NCBI GenBank assembly: GCA_963721075.1
Contig: CAVRHV010000013.1
Span: forward strand, 200,189 to 264,188
DNA: 64,000 nucleotides
Direction: 5' to 3'
DNA from: DATFVA01 sp963721075
GTDB lineage: Bacteria; Bacteroidota; Ignavibacteria; Ignavibacteriales; Ignavibacteriaceae
In this document: positions 18,552-28,847 of the stretch, piece by piece
Position numbering within the stretch: position 1 is the first letter of the stretch
Layout: every line of letters begins with the position of its first letter
The notes under the pieces: generated by a model
Database searches by the model: none
The model's input: the letters and a program-made list of their open reading frames with translations, nothing else
Told to the model about the DNA's origin: nothing
Translations under genes and position numbers: made by a program

Positions 18552-19991
18552 ATGAAAAGCTTACAGGGCAGATTTTCAAAGCTGATATTATTTATCATCG
18601 TGGCAGGAGCTGCAGCTGTTTACCCTCAGAATGTTAATGATGCGGTAAGACTTGGTGTGCCGGGACTCGGCGCGAATGCACGGGCACTGGGAATGGGCAA
18701 CAGTTATATTGGTTTGAGTGATGATGCTTCAGCAGCCTATTTTAATCCTGCAGGGTTCGGATTACTGAAAAGAATGGAAATATCGGGAGGACTGCAGTAC
18801 ACCAATTTCGATAACAAAACCGATTTCTTTAACAATAGCACAAGTTATTCAAACAGTTCAACCTCACTCGACAGGCTGAATTTTGCATTCCCCTTCCCTA
18901 CTACGCGTGGAAGTCTTGTTTTCGGATTATCATATCATACTACCAAAGACTTTACCGGCGCAGTTAAATTCGACGGATTCAATGGAGGGAACACTTCATT
19001 GATTCAGTCATTACTTTCTGGTCCATATCCCTCAGATATACCGTACCAGCTTTACCTTGCTGATTCAAGCAATCAAACGCTGGTAAACGGAAGACTGAAC
19101 CAGAGCGGAACGATACTGAACTCCGGGGCCCTTAAAAACTGGACGTTCTCAGGTGCCATTGAAGCTTACAAAAATCTTTTTGTGGGATTAAACCTCAATA
19201 TCATTACCGGCAATTTCACATCTAATAATGATTATTACGAAGATGATACCGGCGGATTTTACGGAAGAGTAGATCCTACAGATCCATATCACAGCGATTT
19301 CCAGACGTTCAACCTTAACCGGGTACTCGACTGGGATCTGTCGGGCTGGGATGCAAAGCTGGGTGTCCTTTACCAGATGAGAGATATTGCGCGTTTCGGA
19401 TTTACTGTTCAATTTCCGAAATCATATGACATAAAAGAGAAGTTCACCGTGAACGGATACAGCGATTTCTCAAATGAAAGAGTGTCTCTTACAAGTTCTG
19501 ATTACAGCGACCAGGTTGAATACAATATAACCACACCCTTTGAACTCGGTGCAGGATTATCGGTTAACCTGAAAGGTTTGATTGTAAGTCTTCAGGGAAC
19601 CCTTATTGACTATTCTCAAATGAAGTTTGAAGATATTAATGGTCTTGGTGCTCAGCTGGTTGAGAGTATAAATCAGGACATCAAAGATCAGCTTACAGCC
19701 ATATTTAATTACAACCTCGGGTTTGAATATACCTTCCCGGTGATAGGGTTAAGATTGAGGGCAGGTTATATGGCTCAGCCGTCGCCTTACCGGGGTGATC
19801 CTTCTGAGTATGATCATCAATATGTTACCGGCGGCATCGGTTTCCTTGCCGATGAAACGATTGGACTTGATCTCGGAGTTGCGCATGGCTGGTGGAAAGA
19901 TTTTGGCGATAATTATAATACCAATGTATCAAGAACGTACCAGGATGTTTCAGTAAATAAGATCATCCTGACCGCTACATACAGGTTCTGA
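18552..19991 (+). CDS. OmpP1/FadL-like outer-membrane transport barrel
   Basis: 479 residues with a signal peptide (about 1-26, ending VYPQ). The mature N-terminus carries the family hallmark for this group: GANARALGMGNSYIGLSDDA followed by AAYFNPAGFGLL, with the NPAG motif of the FadL/TodX hatch domain. The rest is a long barrel ending ILTATYRF, with the terminal aromatic residue used for outer-membrane insertion. FadL-type proteins import hydrophobic substrates; related proteins in this phylum group are also T9SS-associated. It is the last gene of the lipoprotein pair operon and is followed by a hairpin terminator. Confidence 0.85.
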   Translation: MKSLQGRFSKLILFIIVAGAAAVYPQNVNDAVRLGVPGLGANARALGMGNSYIGLSDDASAAYFNPAGFGLLKRMEISGGLQYTNFDNKTDFFNNSTSYSNSSTSLDRLNFAFPFPTTRGSLVFGLSYHTTKDFTGAVKFDGFNGGNTSLIQSLLSGPYPSDIPYQLYLADSSNQTLVNGRLNQSGTILNSGALKNWTFSGAIEAYKNLFVGLNLNIITGNFTSNNDYYEDDTGGFYGRVDPTDPYHSDFQTFNLNRVLDWDLSGWDAKLGVLYQMRDIARFGFTVQFPKSYDIKEKFTVNGYSDFSNERVSLTSSDYSDQVEYNITTPFELGAGLSVNLKGLIVSLQGTLIDYSQMKFEDINGLGAQLVESINQDIKDQLTAIFNYNLGFEYTFPVIGLRLRAGYMAQPSPYRGDPSEYDHQYVTGGIGFLADETIGLDLGVAHGWWKDFGDNYNTNVSRTYQDVSVNKIILTATYRF

Positions 19992-20020
19992 CACATTACC
20001 AGACATTGATTGAATATTCA

Positions 20021-20056
20021 AAGCATCTTATCTTTAGGTAAGATGCTTTTTTATTT
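20021..20056 (+). terminator. Rho-independent terminator after FadL-like gene
   Basis: Arms AAGCATCTTA (20021-20030) and TAAGATGCTT (20039-20048) are perfect complements with an 8-base loop and run directly into a T-tract. Placed 30 bp after the FadL-like stop and before rsgA. Confidence 0.88.
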
Positions 20057-20070
20057 TAACAGGAGTTGTT

Positions 20071-21030
20071 ATTAAAGGCACGGTTTTGCGATCTGAAAGC
20101 AAGGATTACTATGTCTATTGCGATGAGAAAGACGAGGTAATAAGAAGCACTCTACGGGGGAAATTCAAAAAAGAGTTCAACCTTAAAAAGGACAAGCTGT
20201 ATTTAACCGATATCGTAGTAGTAGGCGACCGGGTTGAATTTGACCTCAACAGGGACGGCACCGGCTTTATTCATAAAGTGGAAAAAAGAAAGAATTATCT
20301 ATCGAGAAAAGCTCCAAGGATTAAAGGAGCCGGGTACCGCGGGGAAAGACTAGAACAGGTAACAGCAGCTAATATCGATGATCTTTACATAGTCAGCAGT
20401 GTCTCGGAACCAGATTTTAATTACAAGGTTGTCGATCGGTTTCTTGTGACCGGCGAAAGTTCTCATATCGGGGTAAACATCGTAATCAACAAAACAGATC
20501 TCGATGAAGAAAATCTGATAGACGAATGGGCTCACCTTTACAAATCGATTGGTTATGATGTTTATTTAACAAGCGCAGAAACAGAAGAAGGAGTTGCTGA
20601 ACTGAAATCGTCGCTGGCAGGCAAAACAAGTCTTTTCTGGGGACATTCCGGCGTCGGCAAATCTACCCTTCTGAATAAAATGTATCCCGAATTAGATCTA
20701 AGGACAGGAAGCATAAGTACTTTCACCGACAAAGGCACTCATACCACAGTTACTGCTGAAATGATTAAAGTAGAACCCGGAACTTATATCATCGACACAC
20801 CGGGGATTCGTGAAGTTGAACCCTATGGGATAAGAAAAGAGGATCTTGGGCATTACTTCCCCGAGTTTCTCCCCTATCTTAACGAATGTAAATTTAATAC
20901 CTGCACACACCATCATGAGCCCGGCTGTGCTGTTATAGAAGCTGTTGAAGAAGAAAAGATCTCACTTTTCAGGTATGACAGTTACCTCAGAATTCTTGAT
21001 ACTATTGAGGATGATATAAATTTCAGGTAA
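20071..21030 (+). CDS. rsgA: Small ribosomal subunit biogenesis GTPase RsgA
   Basis: Circularly permuted GTPase order is clear: NKTD (G4), then GHSGVGKST (G1), then DTPG (G3), with an N-terminal OB domain and a C-terminal zinc knuckle CKFNTCTHHHEPGC. RsgA matures the 30S subunit in the cytoplasm. The start is unusual: family members begin with a (M)xKGTVLRS-like strand, and that strand here reads from an ATT codon at 20071 with AGGAG at 20061-20065 five bases upstream; the nearest conventional start, TTG at 20086, would cut into this strand. An initiator ATT or a base error is possible. About 319 residues. Confidence 0.93.
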   Translation: MKGTVLRSESKDYYVYCDEKDEVIRSTLRGKFKKEFNLKKDKLYLTDIVVVGDRVEFDLNRDGTGFIHKVEKRKNYLSRKAPRIKGAGYRGERLEQVTAANIDDLYIVSSVSEPDFNYKVVDRFLVTGESSHIGVNIVINKTDLDEENLIDEWAHLYKSIGYDVYLTSAETEEGVAELKSSLAGKTSLFWGHSGVGKSTLLNKMYPELDLRTGSISTFTDKGTHTTVTAEMIKVEPGTYIIDTPGIREVEPYGIRKEDLGHYFPEFLPYLNECKFNTCTHHHEPGCAVIEAVEEEKISLFRYDSYLRILDTIEDDINFR

Positions 21031-21109
21031 CCTATAGCACAAGATTTTAATTGAAATTTTAATCTTTTTATCACAAATTTACGATATCTCAATAAGCATT
21101 GTTTAATTA

Positions 21110-22516
21110 ATGAAAGATAACATATTTACCTCGTCGGCATCCTCTTTTGCTGAGTTTCTCCAAAAAAATGAAAAAACAATTAAGTCTCACCAGGGCCAAT
21201 CCCTCATCAGCTATATTTTTCCTGCAGAGGAATATGAAATATTCAGCAGGATAAATAATCTCCGGAAAAGACAGGAAGTCCTGTTTTATCTTGAGAATCC
21301 ATCTGAAAACAGATTATCGCTCGGTGTGAATTCAATTTTAACGCTGACAGAAAAAGGTGAGAAACGGTTCTCTTCCCTTGAAAAGAAGATAAGGGAAACC
21401 GGTGAGAATTACATTTCGAACCGGAGAGATTATGAGCTTTCCGTTCCCCTGTTTATGGGAGGGATGAAATTCACTGTTGAGCATTCTGATGAATACTGGA
21501 AAGATTTTGAGGACTCAACCTGGTTTATACCTGAGCTGATCTATGTAAAGAACAATGGCGGCTATCATTTTGTATTTAATTGTTTTACTTCACCGAAGAT
21601 CAGGACTGAAGTTTTGACTTCAAAACTTGAGAAGGTATTGAATCTCTTCTTCTCTGACGCTTCGAACGAAGAAAGTAAAGAATTAAGAGTTCTTAGTCAG
21701 ACAGGCAGCGAACCCAAGGATAAGAAAAAATGGAAGACCCAGGTCAACCAGGTGCTCGATAAAATAGGTGACAACCAGATTGAAAAAGTAGTTTTATCAC
21801 GTAAAGTTGAACTTACCTTTACATCTGATATTTCAGCGGAACCCATACTCAAGAGTCTGGCTTCAAATTATCCCGAATGCACCTTATTCCTGTTTCACAT
21901 CGGCAGGTCGTCATTCGTAGGTGCATCGCCTGAGACCCTCGCCAGGATCAACGGCTCGGAAATAATCCTTGAAGTACTGGCCGGTTCAGCTGACCGTGGA
22001 AAAGACAGCGGCGAGGATCAGGATCTCGAAAAGGATATTCTTAAAAACAATAAAAACCTGACTGAGCATAAAATCGTTGTGGATTATATAAAGGAAAATC
22101 TGAAGAAGCTTTCGATTGATATGACTGTGAGCGAACCGGTGATCAAAAAGCTTCAAAACATACAGCATCTGAAATCAGAAATTAAGCTTAGTCTTAACGA
22201 TCATATTTCATTCATAAATGTTATAGGCAAAATACACCCTACACCGGCTGTCTGCGGATCACCCCAGGACACCGCCTTAAACTTTATCAAAAAAACCGAA
22301 CCTCATCAGAGAGGACTGTATGCAGGACTGATCGGCTGGCTGAACCTGCATAATGAAGGAGAGTTTGTGCTTGCAATCCGTTCAGCACTGGCTTCCGGAA
22401 ATAAACTAATTGCATATGCCGGATGCGGAATAGTAAGCGGAAGCAATCCCGATGAGGAATACAGGGAAACCGAATTAAAACTGAAACCATTTCTTACAAT
22501 CTTTAATGAAAATTAA
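21110..22516 (+). CDS. menF: Isochorismate synthase (menaquinone pathway)
   Basis: 468 residues, typical MenF/EntC length. The chorismate-binding C-terminal half shows FVGASPETLARI, LAGSADRGKD, a Glu in LTEHKIVVDYI, HPTPAVCG and YAGLIGWLN, all conserved in isochorismate synthases. It converts chorismate to isochorismate, the entry to the o-succinylbenzoate menaquinone route. Its end overlaps menD by 11 bp. The direct coupling to menD and menH favours MenF over a siderophore EntC role. Confidence 0.93.
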   Translation: MKDNIFTSSASSFAEFLQKNEKTIKSHQGQSLISYIFPAEEYEIFSRINNLRKRQEVLFYLENPSENRLSLGVNSILTLTEKGEKRFSSLEKKIRETGENYISNRRDYELSVPLFMGGMKFTVEHSDEYWKDFEDSTWFIPELIYVKNNGGYHFVFNCFTSPKIRTEVLTSKLEKVLNLFFSDASNEESKELRVLSQTGSEPKDKKKWKTQVNQVLDKIGDNQIEKVVLSRKVELTFTSDISAEPILKSLASNYPECTLFLFHIGRSSFVGASPETLARINGSEIILEVLAGSADRGKDSGEDQDLEKDILKNNKNLTEHKIVVDYIKENLKKLSIDMTVSEPVIKKLQNIQHLKSEIKLSLNDHISFINVIGKIHPTPAVCGSPQDTALNFIKKTEPHQRGLYAGLIGWLNLHNEGEFVLAIRSALASGNKLIAYAGCGIVSGSNPDEEYRETELKLKPFLTIFNEN

Positions 22517-24251
22517 CAGGAATACTTACTGGAGCGAAAACTTCCTCGGCCGGCTTGCTGATCTGGGAGTGAGACACGTATGTATTTCCCCCGGTTCAAG
22601 AAGTACACCGCTGACGATGGCTGCCTCTTCAGTGAAAAGACTAAGATGCTTTGTTCATATTGACGAGCGAAGCAGCGCATTCTTTGCGCTGGGACTGGCA
22701 AAAGCCTCAGGTAAGCCCGTTGTTATCATTACTACATCCGGAACAGCAGCTGCAGAACTATACCCTGCAATTATTGAGGCCTACCAGCAGAGAATACCGC
22801 TGATTGTCTGTACTGCCGACCGGCCGCCGGAATTAATAGGACGGGGAGCGAACCAGACAATTAACCAGCACAACCTCTACAGCAATCATATCAGATACTT
22901 TAAGGATGCAGGATTACCGGGACCTTCTGCCTCCGCAATAAGACGAATAAGAAAATATGCCGGCGAGGCTTTTATATTAAGTGCAGGCGGACCTGTACAC
23001 ATTAACTTCCCTTTTCGAAAACCATTTGAGCCTGAAACATATACTGATGAGCTGGATGAAAGAACCATACATATGATTGAGGCTCACCAGGCAAATGAGT
23101 CTAAGGTGCAGGAAAAAGAGATCAGACCCGGGAGAAATACTTATAAAGAAATTCTCAGTGCAGTTAAGGAATCACCAAAAGGTCTTATACTTGCCGGTCC
23201 AATGAATTACAACAGCGGAACAGTGAAGCATATTATCAAGCTGGCTGAAAATCTCGGTTATCCTGTTATTGCTGATGCCAGTTCGCAGCTGAGGTTTGGA
23301 AATAATTCCCGAAACATAATGGTCAATTATGAAGCTTTCCTGCGGAATCAAAAATTTTTGAGATCATATAATCCTGATCTGATACTGCATTTCGGCAGAA
23401 TGCCTTCATCAAAAGCTGTTGAAGAGTGGATCGGGAAGATATCCGCAAAACGTTATATAATTAATGAACATGGCGATATCTTTGATCCGTGGAATAATGC
23501 TTCAGGTATCTGCAGAAGTTCTCCTGAACTTTTCTGCAGAATGCTCACTGAAGATACTAAACAGCAGGATTCTGCTGAATGGTTAAATAATTATATCAGT
23601 GCAGATAATTCGGCCGGAAAAGTGAAGTCTGCGCTGCTGGCAAAATCTTCATTATCGAACGAGTGCAGTATTATCCCTGAAGTTATTAAAAATCTGCCTG
23701 ATAACTCACACCTGGTAATCTCCAACAGTATGCCCGTAAGAGATCTTGATTACTTTTCACCACAGACGGAAAAGAAGATAATTGTCCATTCAAACCGCGG
23801 GGCAAGCGGAATAGACGGAGTACTGTCGACTTCCTTAGGAATTCAGAAGGCATTAAATAAACCCACTGCGCTTATTACAGGAGATATGGCCTTTTACTAT
23901 GACATCTCCGCCCTGTTAACGGCAGAAAGATTCAAGATACCACTTGTTGTTATACTCATTAATAACAATGGCGGAGCAATATTCGGAATGCTTCCGATAG
24001 CCTCTTATGGAAAGAAATTCAAGGATTATTTCATTAGTCCTCACAACCTTAACTTCAGTGCGATAGTTAAAAGCTTCAATGCAGAGTATCGTCTTATCGG
24101 CAGCCGGGATGCGCTTAAGAAAGCAATGGCGTCGGCCTTTAACGAAAAAAGACTAACAGTGCTTGAAATAAAAACAGATATGAAGGCCTCAATTAAAAAG
24201 AGAAAAGAGTATTTCAATAAAGCAGGGAATCTGCCGGAAGGAATTGAATGA
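22506..24251 (+). CDS. menD: SEPHCHC synthase MenD (thiamine diphosphate enzyme)
   Basis: 581 residues. N-terminal CISPGSRSTPLTMA and IDERSSAFFALGLAKASGKP are MenD signatures; the catalytic Glu equivalent lies in IVCTADRPPELIGRGANQTI. The ThDP-binding motif GDMAFYYD...INNNGG is near the C-terminus. It joins isochorismate and 2-oxoglutarate with loss of CO2. Overlaps menF by 11 bp and menH by 4 bp (ATGA), so translation is coupled. Confidence 0.95.
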   Translation: MKINRNTYWSENFLGRLADLGVRHVCISPGSRSTPLTMAASSVKRLRCFVHIDERSSAFFALGLAKASGKPVVIITTSGTAAAELYPAIIEAYQQRIPLIVCTADRPPELIGRGANQTINQHNLYSNHIRYFKDAGLPGPSASAIRRIRKYAGEAFILSAGGPVHINFPFRKPFEPETYTDELDERTIHMIEAHQANESKVQEKEIRPGRNTYKEILSAVKESPKGLILAGPMNYNSGTVKHIIKLAENLGYPVIADASSQLRFGNNSRNIMVNYEAFLRNQKFLRSYNPDLILHFGRMPSSKAVEEWIGKISAKRYIINEHGDIFDPWNNASGICRSSPELFCRMLTEDTKQQDSAEWLNNYISADNSAGKVKSALLAKSSLSNECSIIPEVIKNLPDNSHLVISNSMPVRDLDYFSPQTEKKIIVHSNRGASGIDGVLSTSLGIQKALNKPTALITGDMAFYYDISALLTAERFKIPLVVILINNNGGAIFGMLPIASYGKKFKDYFISPHNLNFSAIVKSFNAEYRLIGSRDALKKAMASAFNEKRLTVLEIKTDMKASIKKRKEYFNKAGNLPEGIE

Positions 24252-25078
24252 GAGTTAAGTATTCGAATGTATTTCTTAACGTTAACCCGCCGGGGAAAAT
24301 TAATAAATCAGCTGACCATATATTTTTTCTTCATGGATTTACCGGAAGCTCCGGTGACTGGTCAGATGTGCTTCCGGAAATAGACAATAGGTTCAATAAA
24401 TTCACAATAGACCTGCTTGGTCATGGCAAAAGCGACTTCCCGAATGATCCTTCATTGTATTCATGGGAACTTCAGGTTGAGCAGCTTAACAAAATCATCA
24501 ATGAATTTACCGAAGACAAAGTGATCCTCTGCGGTTATTCGATGGGAGGAAGACTGGCCTTATGCTATGCTTATACTTATCCCGAACGGGTACTGGGACT
24601 AATACTTGAAAGCTCCTCCCCCGGCATAAAAGATAAAAGACCGAGAGAAAAGAGAATTCATGAAGATGAAGAGCTTTCCCGGTTTATTTTATCCCATCCC
24701 ATTAATGAATTTGTTGATCTATGGGTCAACAAAGAAATATTCACCACCCAGCTGCGCTTTTCAGAGGAAAAAAGAAAAGAAATAAAAAAGAGCAAGATGA
24801 AGAATAATCCTATCGGATTATCAAATTCGCTGCTGGGCTTCAGCACAGGCAAAATGCCGAACCTTTATTCTCAGTTAAAGAAAATGAACACTCAGGTTCT
24901 TCTGCTTACCGGTGAACTCGACACAAAATTTACTGCATTAAATAAGAGCATCGTTAAGAAATTTCCGTCAGCAAAACATGTCACTGTCAGGAACGCAGGC
25001 CATACAGTACATCTTGAGGAACCTGCAAAGTATACTGCGGCAGTAAACGACTTCCTAAAAGGTTTTGTAAAGATCTAG
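24248..25078 (+). CDS. menH: SHCHC synthase MenH (alpha/beta hydrolase)
   Basis: 276 residues. Alpha/beta-hydrolase landmarks: oxyanion HGFTGSSGDW, nucleophile elbow GYSMGG (Ser), acid in GELDTKF, and His in NAGHTVHLEEP. The enzyme eliminates pyruvate from SEPHCHC to yield SHCHC. Starts within the menD stop (ATGA). It is the last gene of the menF-menD-menH block. Confidence 0.9.
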   Translation: MRVKYSNVFLNVNPPGKINKSADHIFFLHGFTGSSGDWSDVLPEIDNRFNKFTIDLLGHGKSDFPNDPSLYSWELQVEQLNKIINEFTEDKVILCGYSMGGRLALCYAYTYPERVLGLILESSSPGIKDKRPREKRIHEDEELSRFILSHPINEFVDLWVNKEIFTTQLRFSEEKRKEIKKSKMKNNPIGLSNSLLGFSTGKMPNLYSQLKKMNTQVLLLTGELDTKFTALNKSIVKKFPSAKHVTVRNAGHTVHLEEPAKYTAAVNDFLKGFVKI

Positions 25079-25268
25079 ATAAAATCCTGTTTGAGTCCCC
25101 ATCCTCCCTCCCCTGGTAATGCCCGGCGGGAATCCTCTTCAGCTGATCCACATACCGATATTGATGCTCCTGCTGCGGTTTATTGCTCGTCGCCGGGATG
25201 AAAAAAGGTTTTAACTTTATCTTTTTTATTTTAAGTTTAAGTTGTAGTTAAATAATCATTTACCACAA
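25079..25268. other. Gap with long inverted repeat between menH and barrel gene
   Basis: CCCGGCG around 25122 and CGCCGGG around 25191 are exact inverted copies about 65 bases apart, followed by AAAAAAGG. This could fold as a long-loop hairpin and separate the menFDH transcript from the next gene. No coding frame. Confidence 0.35.
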
Positions 25269-25280
25269 ATGGGGAGCATA

Positions 25281-26867
25281 ATGAAAACTGCCATCCTTCT
25301 CTTATCATTTTTTCTGTTAACCATCAACATCTACTCTCAATTAGGTTATCCTGAACCAGTTACTACAGGAAAGCACTTCCTGGTTAACTCTGCGGGACTG
25401 CCGGAAGAATTCCTGTTATTCTCACCTGATACAGCAACACAAATATTGTTCAATCCTGCCAGAGCAAACGATTTTTCAGGAAACTTTATATTCGTGAATT
25501 ATTTATCCGATTACGCCTCTTCATATATTTATCCTGTTTATGCCAAACATCCCACTTTTTCAGCAGCTGCGCTCATAAATATCGGAAGTGCAAAGTGGCT
25601 TTTTGAACTTACAAACGGAATAATAACGGGTAATACTTCGCTCGTTTATAAGAATGATCACCTTACTATTACTGATCCTGTTGCACGGTACACAAGCGAT
25701 AGAATTGTAAGCAGCCAGGTAAACCGCGCCGATGAGACTATAACGTCATTTAAGATATCCAGAATCTTCACAACCGATGAATTAAATCTGTCAGCCGGAT
25801 TATACGGTATAATTATGACTAATAATTCAAGCACCGACGCATTGTTTACTAACGAACATTATACTTTTAAAGATGTAACTCCTATTGATAGTAGCGCTTT
25901 CAGAGACCATAACCTCTCGGAAGAAACCAGAAATTATAATGATAAAGAAACAAGGTATGTAATAGGACTTGACTTTACAGCAGGCACAGAGTTATTCGAC
26001 TATGTCGGATCGATCGACTATCAGTTCGGTGATAATTCATTTAATAATATCAGTAATTCCGATGGTTATTCCTATGACAGTCTTAGATATTCTCCCTCTG
26101 TACCCTGGAGTTACAGCAGGGTAGAAGAATACAGAACTAATCTTAGTAATTCGAACCAGAAACCATCCGTGCTGAATTTTTCTAATTATTTCAGGCATAA
26201 ACTGGGATTAATACTACCTGACGATAATTTATTTATTTCAGCAAATGCCTTTTATGCATCCGGCAATATATCTTATAAGTATACCGATGAAAGAATTTCA
26301 CTCTCTTATGGGGAAACACAAACTTCAGGGGACACATTAAATACTGAGAATTCGAATAAATACGATATTAATGACTGGGGTTTAACCATCTCAGCCGGAT
26401 ACGTAATATCAAAAATATATAATGACCTCTCTTTTCTTACAGGCTTAAGGATACTGGGAAGTATTCAACATCTGGATGGTTTAGAACGATATAATCTAAC
26501 TTCTTATCAGACAGGATTTGAAGAAGATGTAATAAAACCATCAATGTTCTCATTTACTCTTCCCGTCTATATAAACTATTCACCAGCTGAATGGATATCA
26601 TTATACGGAGGGATAAACTATATTTATGCTTACAGCAACGAGGAGTTCCGGCAATCGATGGATAATATCTTCAGCGAGTCTTATTCTACAACTGAAATTA
26701 CATCTCATTTAAATTATGAGACCTCGAGTCACGGGTGGAAGTCTTATAAGTCAATTTACTTCGGATGCGAGTTCAGACATCCATCAGGTTTAAGAGCCCA
26801 GTTCTTTTTTGACAGGAATATCACCAATGTGCCCGACTGGAATGTCTCGCTGGGATACCTGTTTTAA
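25281..26867 (+). CDS. Outer-membrane beta-barrel protein inside the men cluster
   Basis: ATG at 25281 has GGGGAG four bases upstream and opens a signal peptide (1-18, ending IYSQ); the ATG four codons earlier lacks that spacing. About 528 residues of strand-like sequence with a NPARANDF segment near the start, resembling the NPA(G) region of FadL-like barrels, and a terminal WNVSLGYLF suited to outer-membrane insertion. I cannot name the family. It separates menFDH from menBACE on the same strand with no evident metabolic connection. Confidence 0.7.
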   Translation: MKTAILLLSFFLLTINIYSQLGYPEPVTTGKHFLVNSAGLPEEFLLFSPDTATQILFNPARANDFSGNFIFVNYLSDYASSYIYPVYAKHPTFSAAALINIGSAKWLFELTNGIITGNTSLVYKNDHLTITDPVARYTSDRIVSSQVNRADETITSFKISRIFTTDELNLSAGLYGIIMTNNSSTDALFTNEHYTFKDVTPIDSSAFRDHNLSEETRNYNDKETRYVIGLDFTAGTELFDYVGSIDYQFGDNSFNNISNSDGYSYDSLRYSPSVPWSYSRVEEYRTNLSNSNQKPSVLNFSNYFRHKLGLILPDDNLFISANAFYASGNISYKYTDERISLSYGETQTSGDTLNTENSNKYDINDWGLTISAGYVISKIYNDLSFLTGLRILGSIQHLDGLERYNLTSYQTGFEEDVIKPSMFSFTLPVYINYSPAEWISLYGGINYIYAYSNEEFRQSMDNIFSESYSTTEITSHLNYETSSHGWKSYKSIYFGCEFRHPSGLRAQFFFDRNITNVPDWNVSLGYLF

Positions 26868-26904
26868 TTTTAATTAACAATTAAAAATGTATAATTAATA
26901 GATG

Positions 26905-26933
26905 AGCCTCCGAAGAACACGGGTACGGAGGCT
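26905..26933 (+). terminator. GC-rich hairpin downstream of barrel gene
   Basis: AGCCTCCG (26905-26912) and CGGAGGCT (26926-26933) are perfect 8-bp complements with a 13-base loop, 38 bp after the barrel stop. There is no long T-tract, so termination efficiency is uncertain. The surrounding gap is AT-rich with TTAACAAT-type words. Confidence 0.5.
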
Positions 26934-27092
26934 TGTCCAATATTCTGCATTAATCATTATTCATTGTTAATTTTAAAATCTCCACCCTGTGCTGTGCTGA
27001 CTGTCAAATAAACCTTCCTCATGCTATATTTATTCTAACTTTCACAACTTTTCAATATTTTTAAAAGCTAATTCTAAAAATTCGAGGTGATG

Positions 27093-27927
27093 ATGTCATT
27101 TAAGTGGAAAAAAGCTAAGGAATACCAGGATATTATTTATGAAAAAATGGATGGAATTGCTAAGGTGACCATTAACCGTCCCGAAGTACGCAACGCCTTT
27201 CGTCCCGGAAACTGTCATCGAAATGTACGACGCTTTCGCCGATGCAAGAGAAGATCAGGAAATCGGCGTTGTGCTCTTAACGGGTTATGGTCCCGCTAAA
27301 GACGGTAAATACGCTTTCTGCTCAGGAGGCGACCAGAGAATACGGGGCGACCAGGGCTACGTTGGAAAGGACGGCGTTCAGCGGTTAAATGTTCTTGATC
27401 TTCAGAAACTGATACGAAGTATGCCCAAGCCGGTAATTGCACTTGTAGCAGGGTATGCAATAGGCGGCGGTCACGTGCTGCATGTAGTATGCGATCTGAC
27501 AATCGCAGCGGACAATGCAATATTCGGACAGACAGGTCCAAAGGTAGGAAGCTTCGACGGCGGATTCGGCTCAAGCTACCTGGCAAGAATAGTAGGACAG
27601 AAGAAAGCCCGCGAGATATGGTACCTTTGCGATCAGTACAATGCACAGGAAGCATTTGATATGGGGCTGGTAAACAAAGTAGTTCCAGTTGAAGAACTTG
27701 AAAAAACAGGTGTTGAATGGGCAAAGAAGATATTGGAGAAAAGTCCGCTCGCTATCCGTCTCCTCAAATCAGCCTTCAATGCAGAACTTGACGGACAGGC
27801 CGGAATTCAGGAACTGGCAGGCAATGCAACTTTGTTATACTATATGAGCGAAGAGGCTCAGGAAGGCAAAAAAGCTTATCTTGAGAAGAGAAAACCTGAA
27901 TTTAATAAATTTCCCAAACTTCCATAG
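27093..27927 (+). CDS. menB: 1,4-dihydroxy-2-naphthoyl-CoA synthase, frameshifted
   Basis: Start ATG 27093 has GAGG at 27084-27087; GTG and ATG codons six and three bases upstream are alternatives. A one-base insertion near 27206 (in CCCGGAAAC) breaks the frame right after NRPEVRNAFRP; beyond it the frame reads ETVIEMYDAF, exactly the family sequence. MenB motifs FCSGGDQ, GYAIGGGHVLH (oxyanion), GQTGPKVGSFDGGFGSSYLA and a C-terminal KRKPEF are all present. Repaired length about 277 residues. It closes the ring of OSB-CoA to DHNA-CoA (crotonase fold, cytoplasmic). Confidence 0.95.
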
Positions 27928-27938
27928 AAGAAAGACGA

Positions 27939-28847
27939 ATGGAAAATCAGAAAGAAAGTGTTACCGAAATACCCACAAAGCTTGAAAGCTGGATAATCGC
28001 GAGCAGACCCAAAACACTTTTCGCCGCAATTGTGCCGGTATTTGTGGGGTCGGGAGTAGCAATCAGTGAGGGAATTTTCGTTCCTTTATATTCGCTTGTT
28101 GCTCTCCTCTGCTCTATCCTCATACAGATCGGGACGAATTACACCAATGATCTTTATGACTACACCAAAGGAGCAGATAACGAGAAGCGAAAAGGTCCCA
28201 GGAGGGTGCTTGCAAGCGGACTAATTACCGTTACCGAAATGAAATTCGCAATCGTCATTACTTTTCTTATCTCATTCCTTCTCGGATTGTACCTTGTGTA
28301 TGTGGGCGGATGGATCATACTTGCTGTCGGTGTATTCTCAATCATTGCGGGAATAGCCTATACAGCCGGACCCTTCCCTCTTGCTTACAACGGACTGGGC
28401 GACATATTCGTTTTCGGTTTCTTCGGAGTTATAGGTACTGTCTTTACATACTACCTGCATTCGCATCATATAAATTTTGTATCGCTGCTGGCATCGATAC
28501 CTGTAGGCTCGCTTGTAACAAATATCCTGGTTGTAAATAACTACCGCGATATTGAAGAAGACCGTGCCGCTAATAAATACACACTGGCAGTAAAGATGGG
28601 AAGAACGTTCACACGTTACCAGTTTATCTTTCTCATCGTTATTTCATTTCTTACCCCGCTTGCTTTGTTTTTGTTCTTCGATTATACTTTATGGATATTT
28701 CTTCCGTATGTAACCTTGCCTTTCGCCGCAAAAGCCATAAAGATGATCACCACACTTGAAGGAACAGACTTAAATAAGACTCTGGAGCTGACTGCACAGC
28801 TTTCAGCATTATTCGGAATACTGTTTTCTGCGGGCCTTGCGCTGTGA
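27939..28847 (+). CDS. menA: 1,4-dihydroxy-2-naphthoate polyprenyltransferase MenA
   Basis: 302 residues with about eight or nine membrane helices. The prenyl-diphosphate site NDLYDYTKGAD (around 70-80) and a second Asp-rich motif NNYRDIEEDRAANK identify the UbiA/MenA family. It attaches the polyprenyl tail to DHNA in the inner membrane, yielding demethylmenaquinone. It follows menB by 11 bp and overlaps menC by 4 bp. Confidence 0.93.
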   Translation: MENQKESVTEIPTKLESWIIASRPKTLFAAIVPVFVGSGVAISEGIFVPLYSLVALLCSILIQIGTNYTNDLYDYTKGADNEKRKGPRRVLASGLITVTEMKFAIVITFLISFLLGLYLVYVGGWIILAVGVFSIIAGIAYTAGPFPLAYNGLGDIFVFGFFGVIGTVFTYYLHSHHINFVSLLASIPVGSLVTNILVVNNYRDIEEDRAANKYTLAVKMGRTFTRYQFIFLIVISFLTPLALFLFFDYTLWIFLPYVTLPFAAKAIKMITTLEGTDLNKTLELTAQLSALFGILFSAGLAL

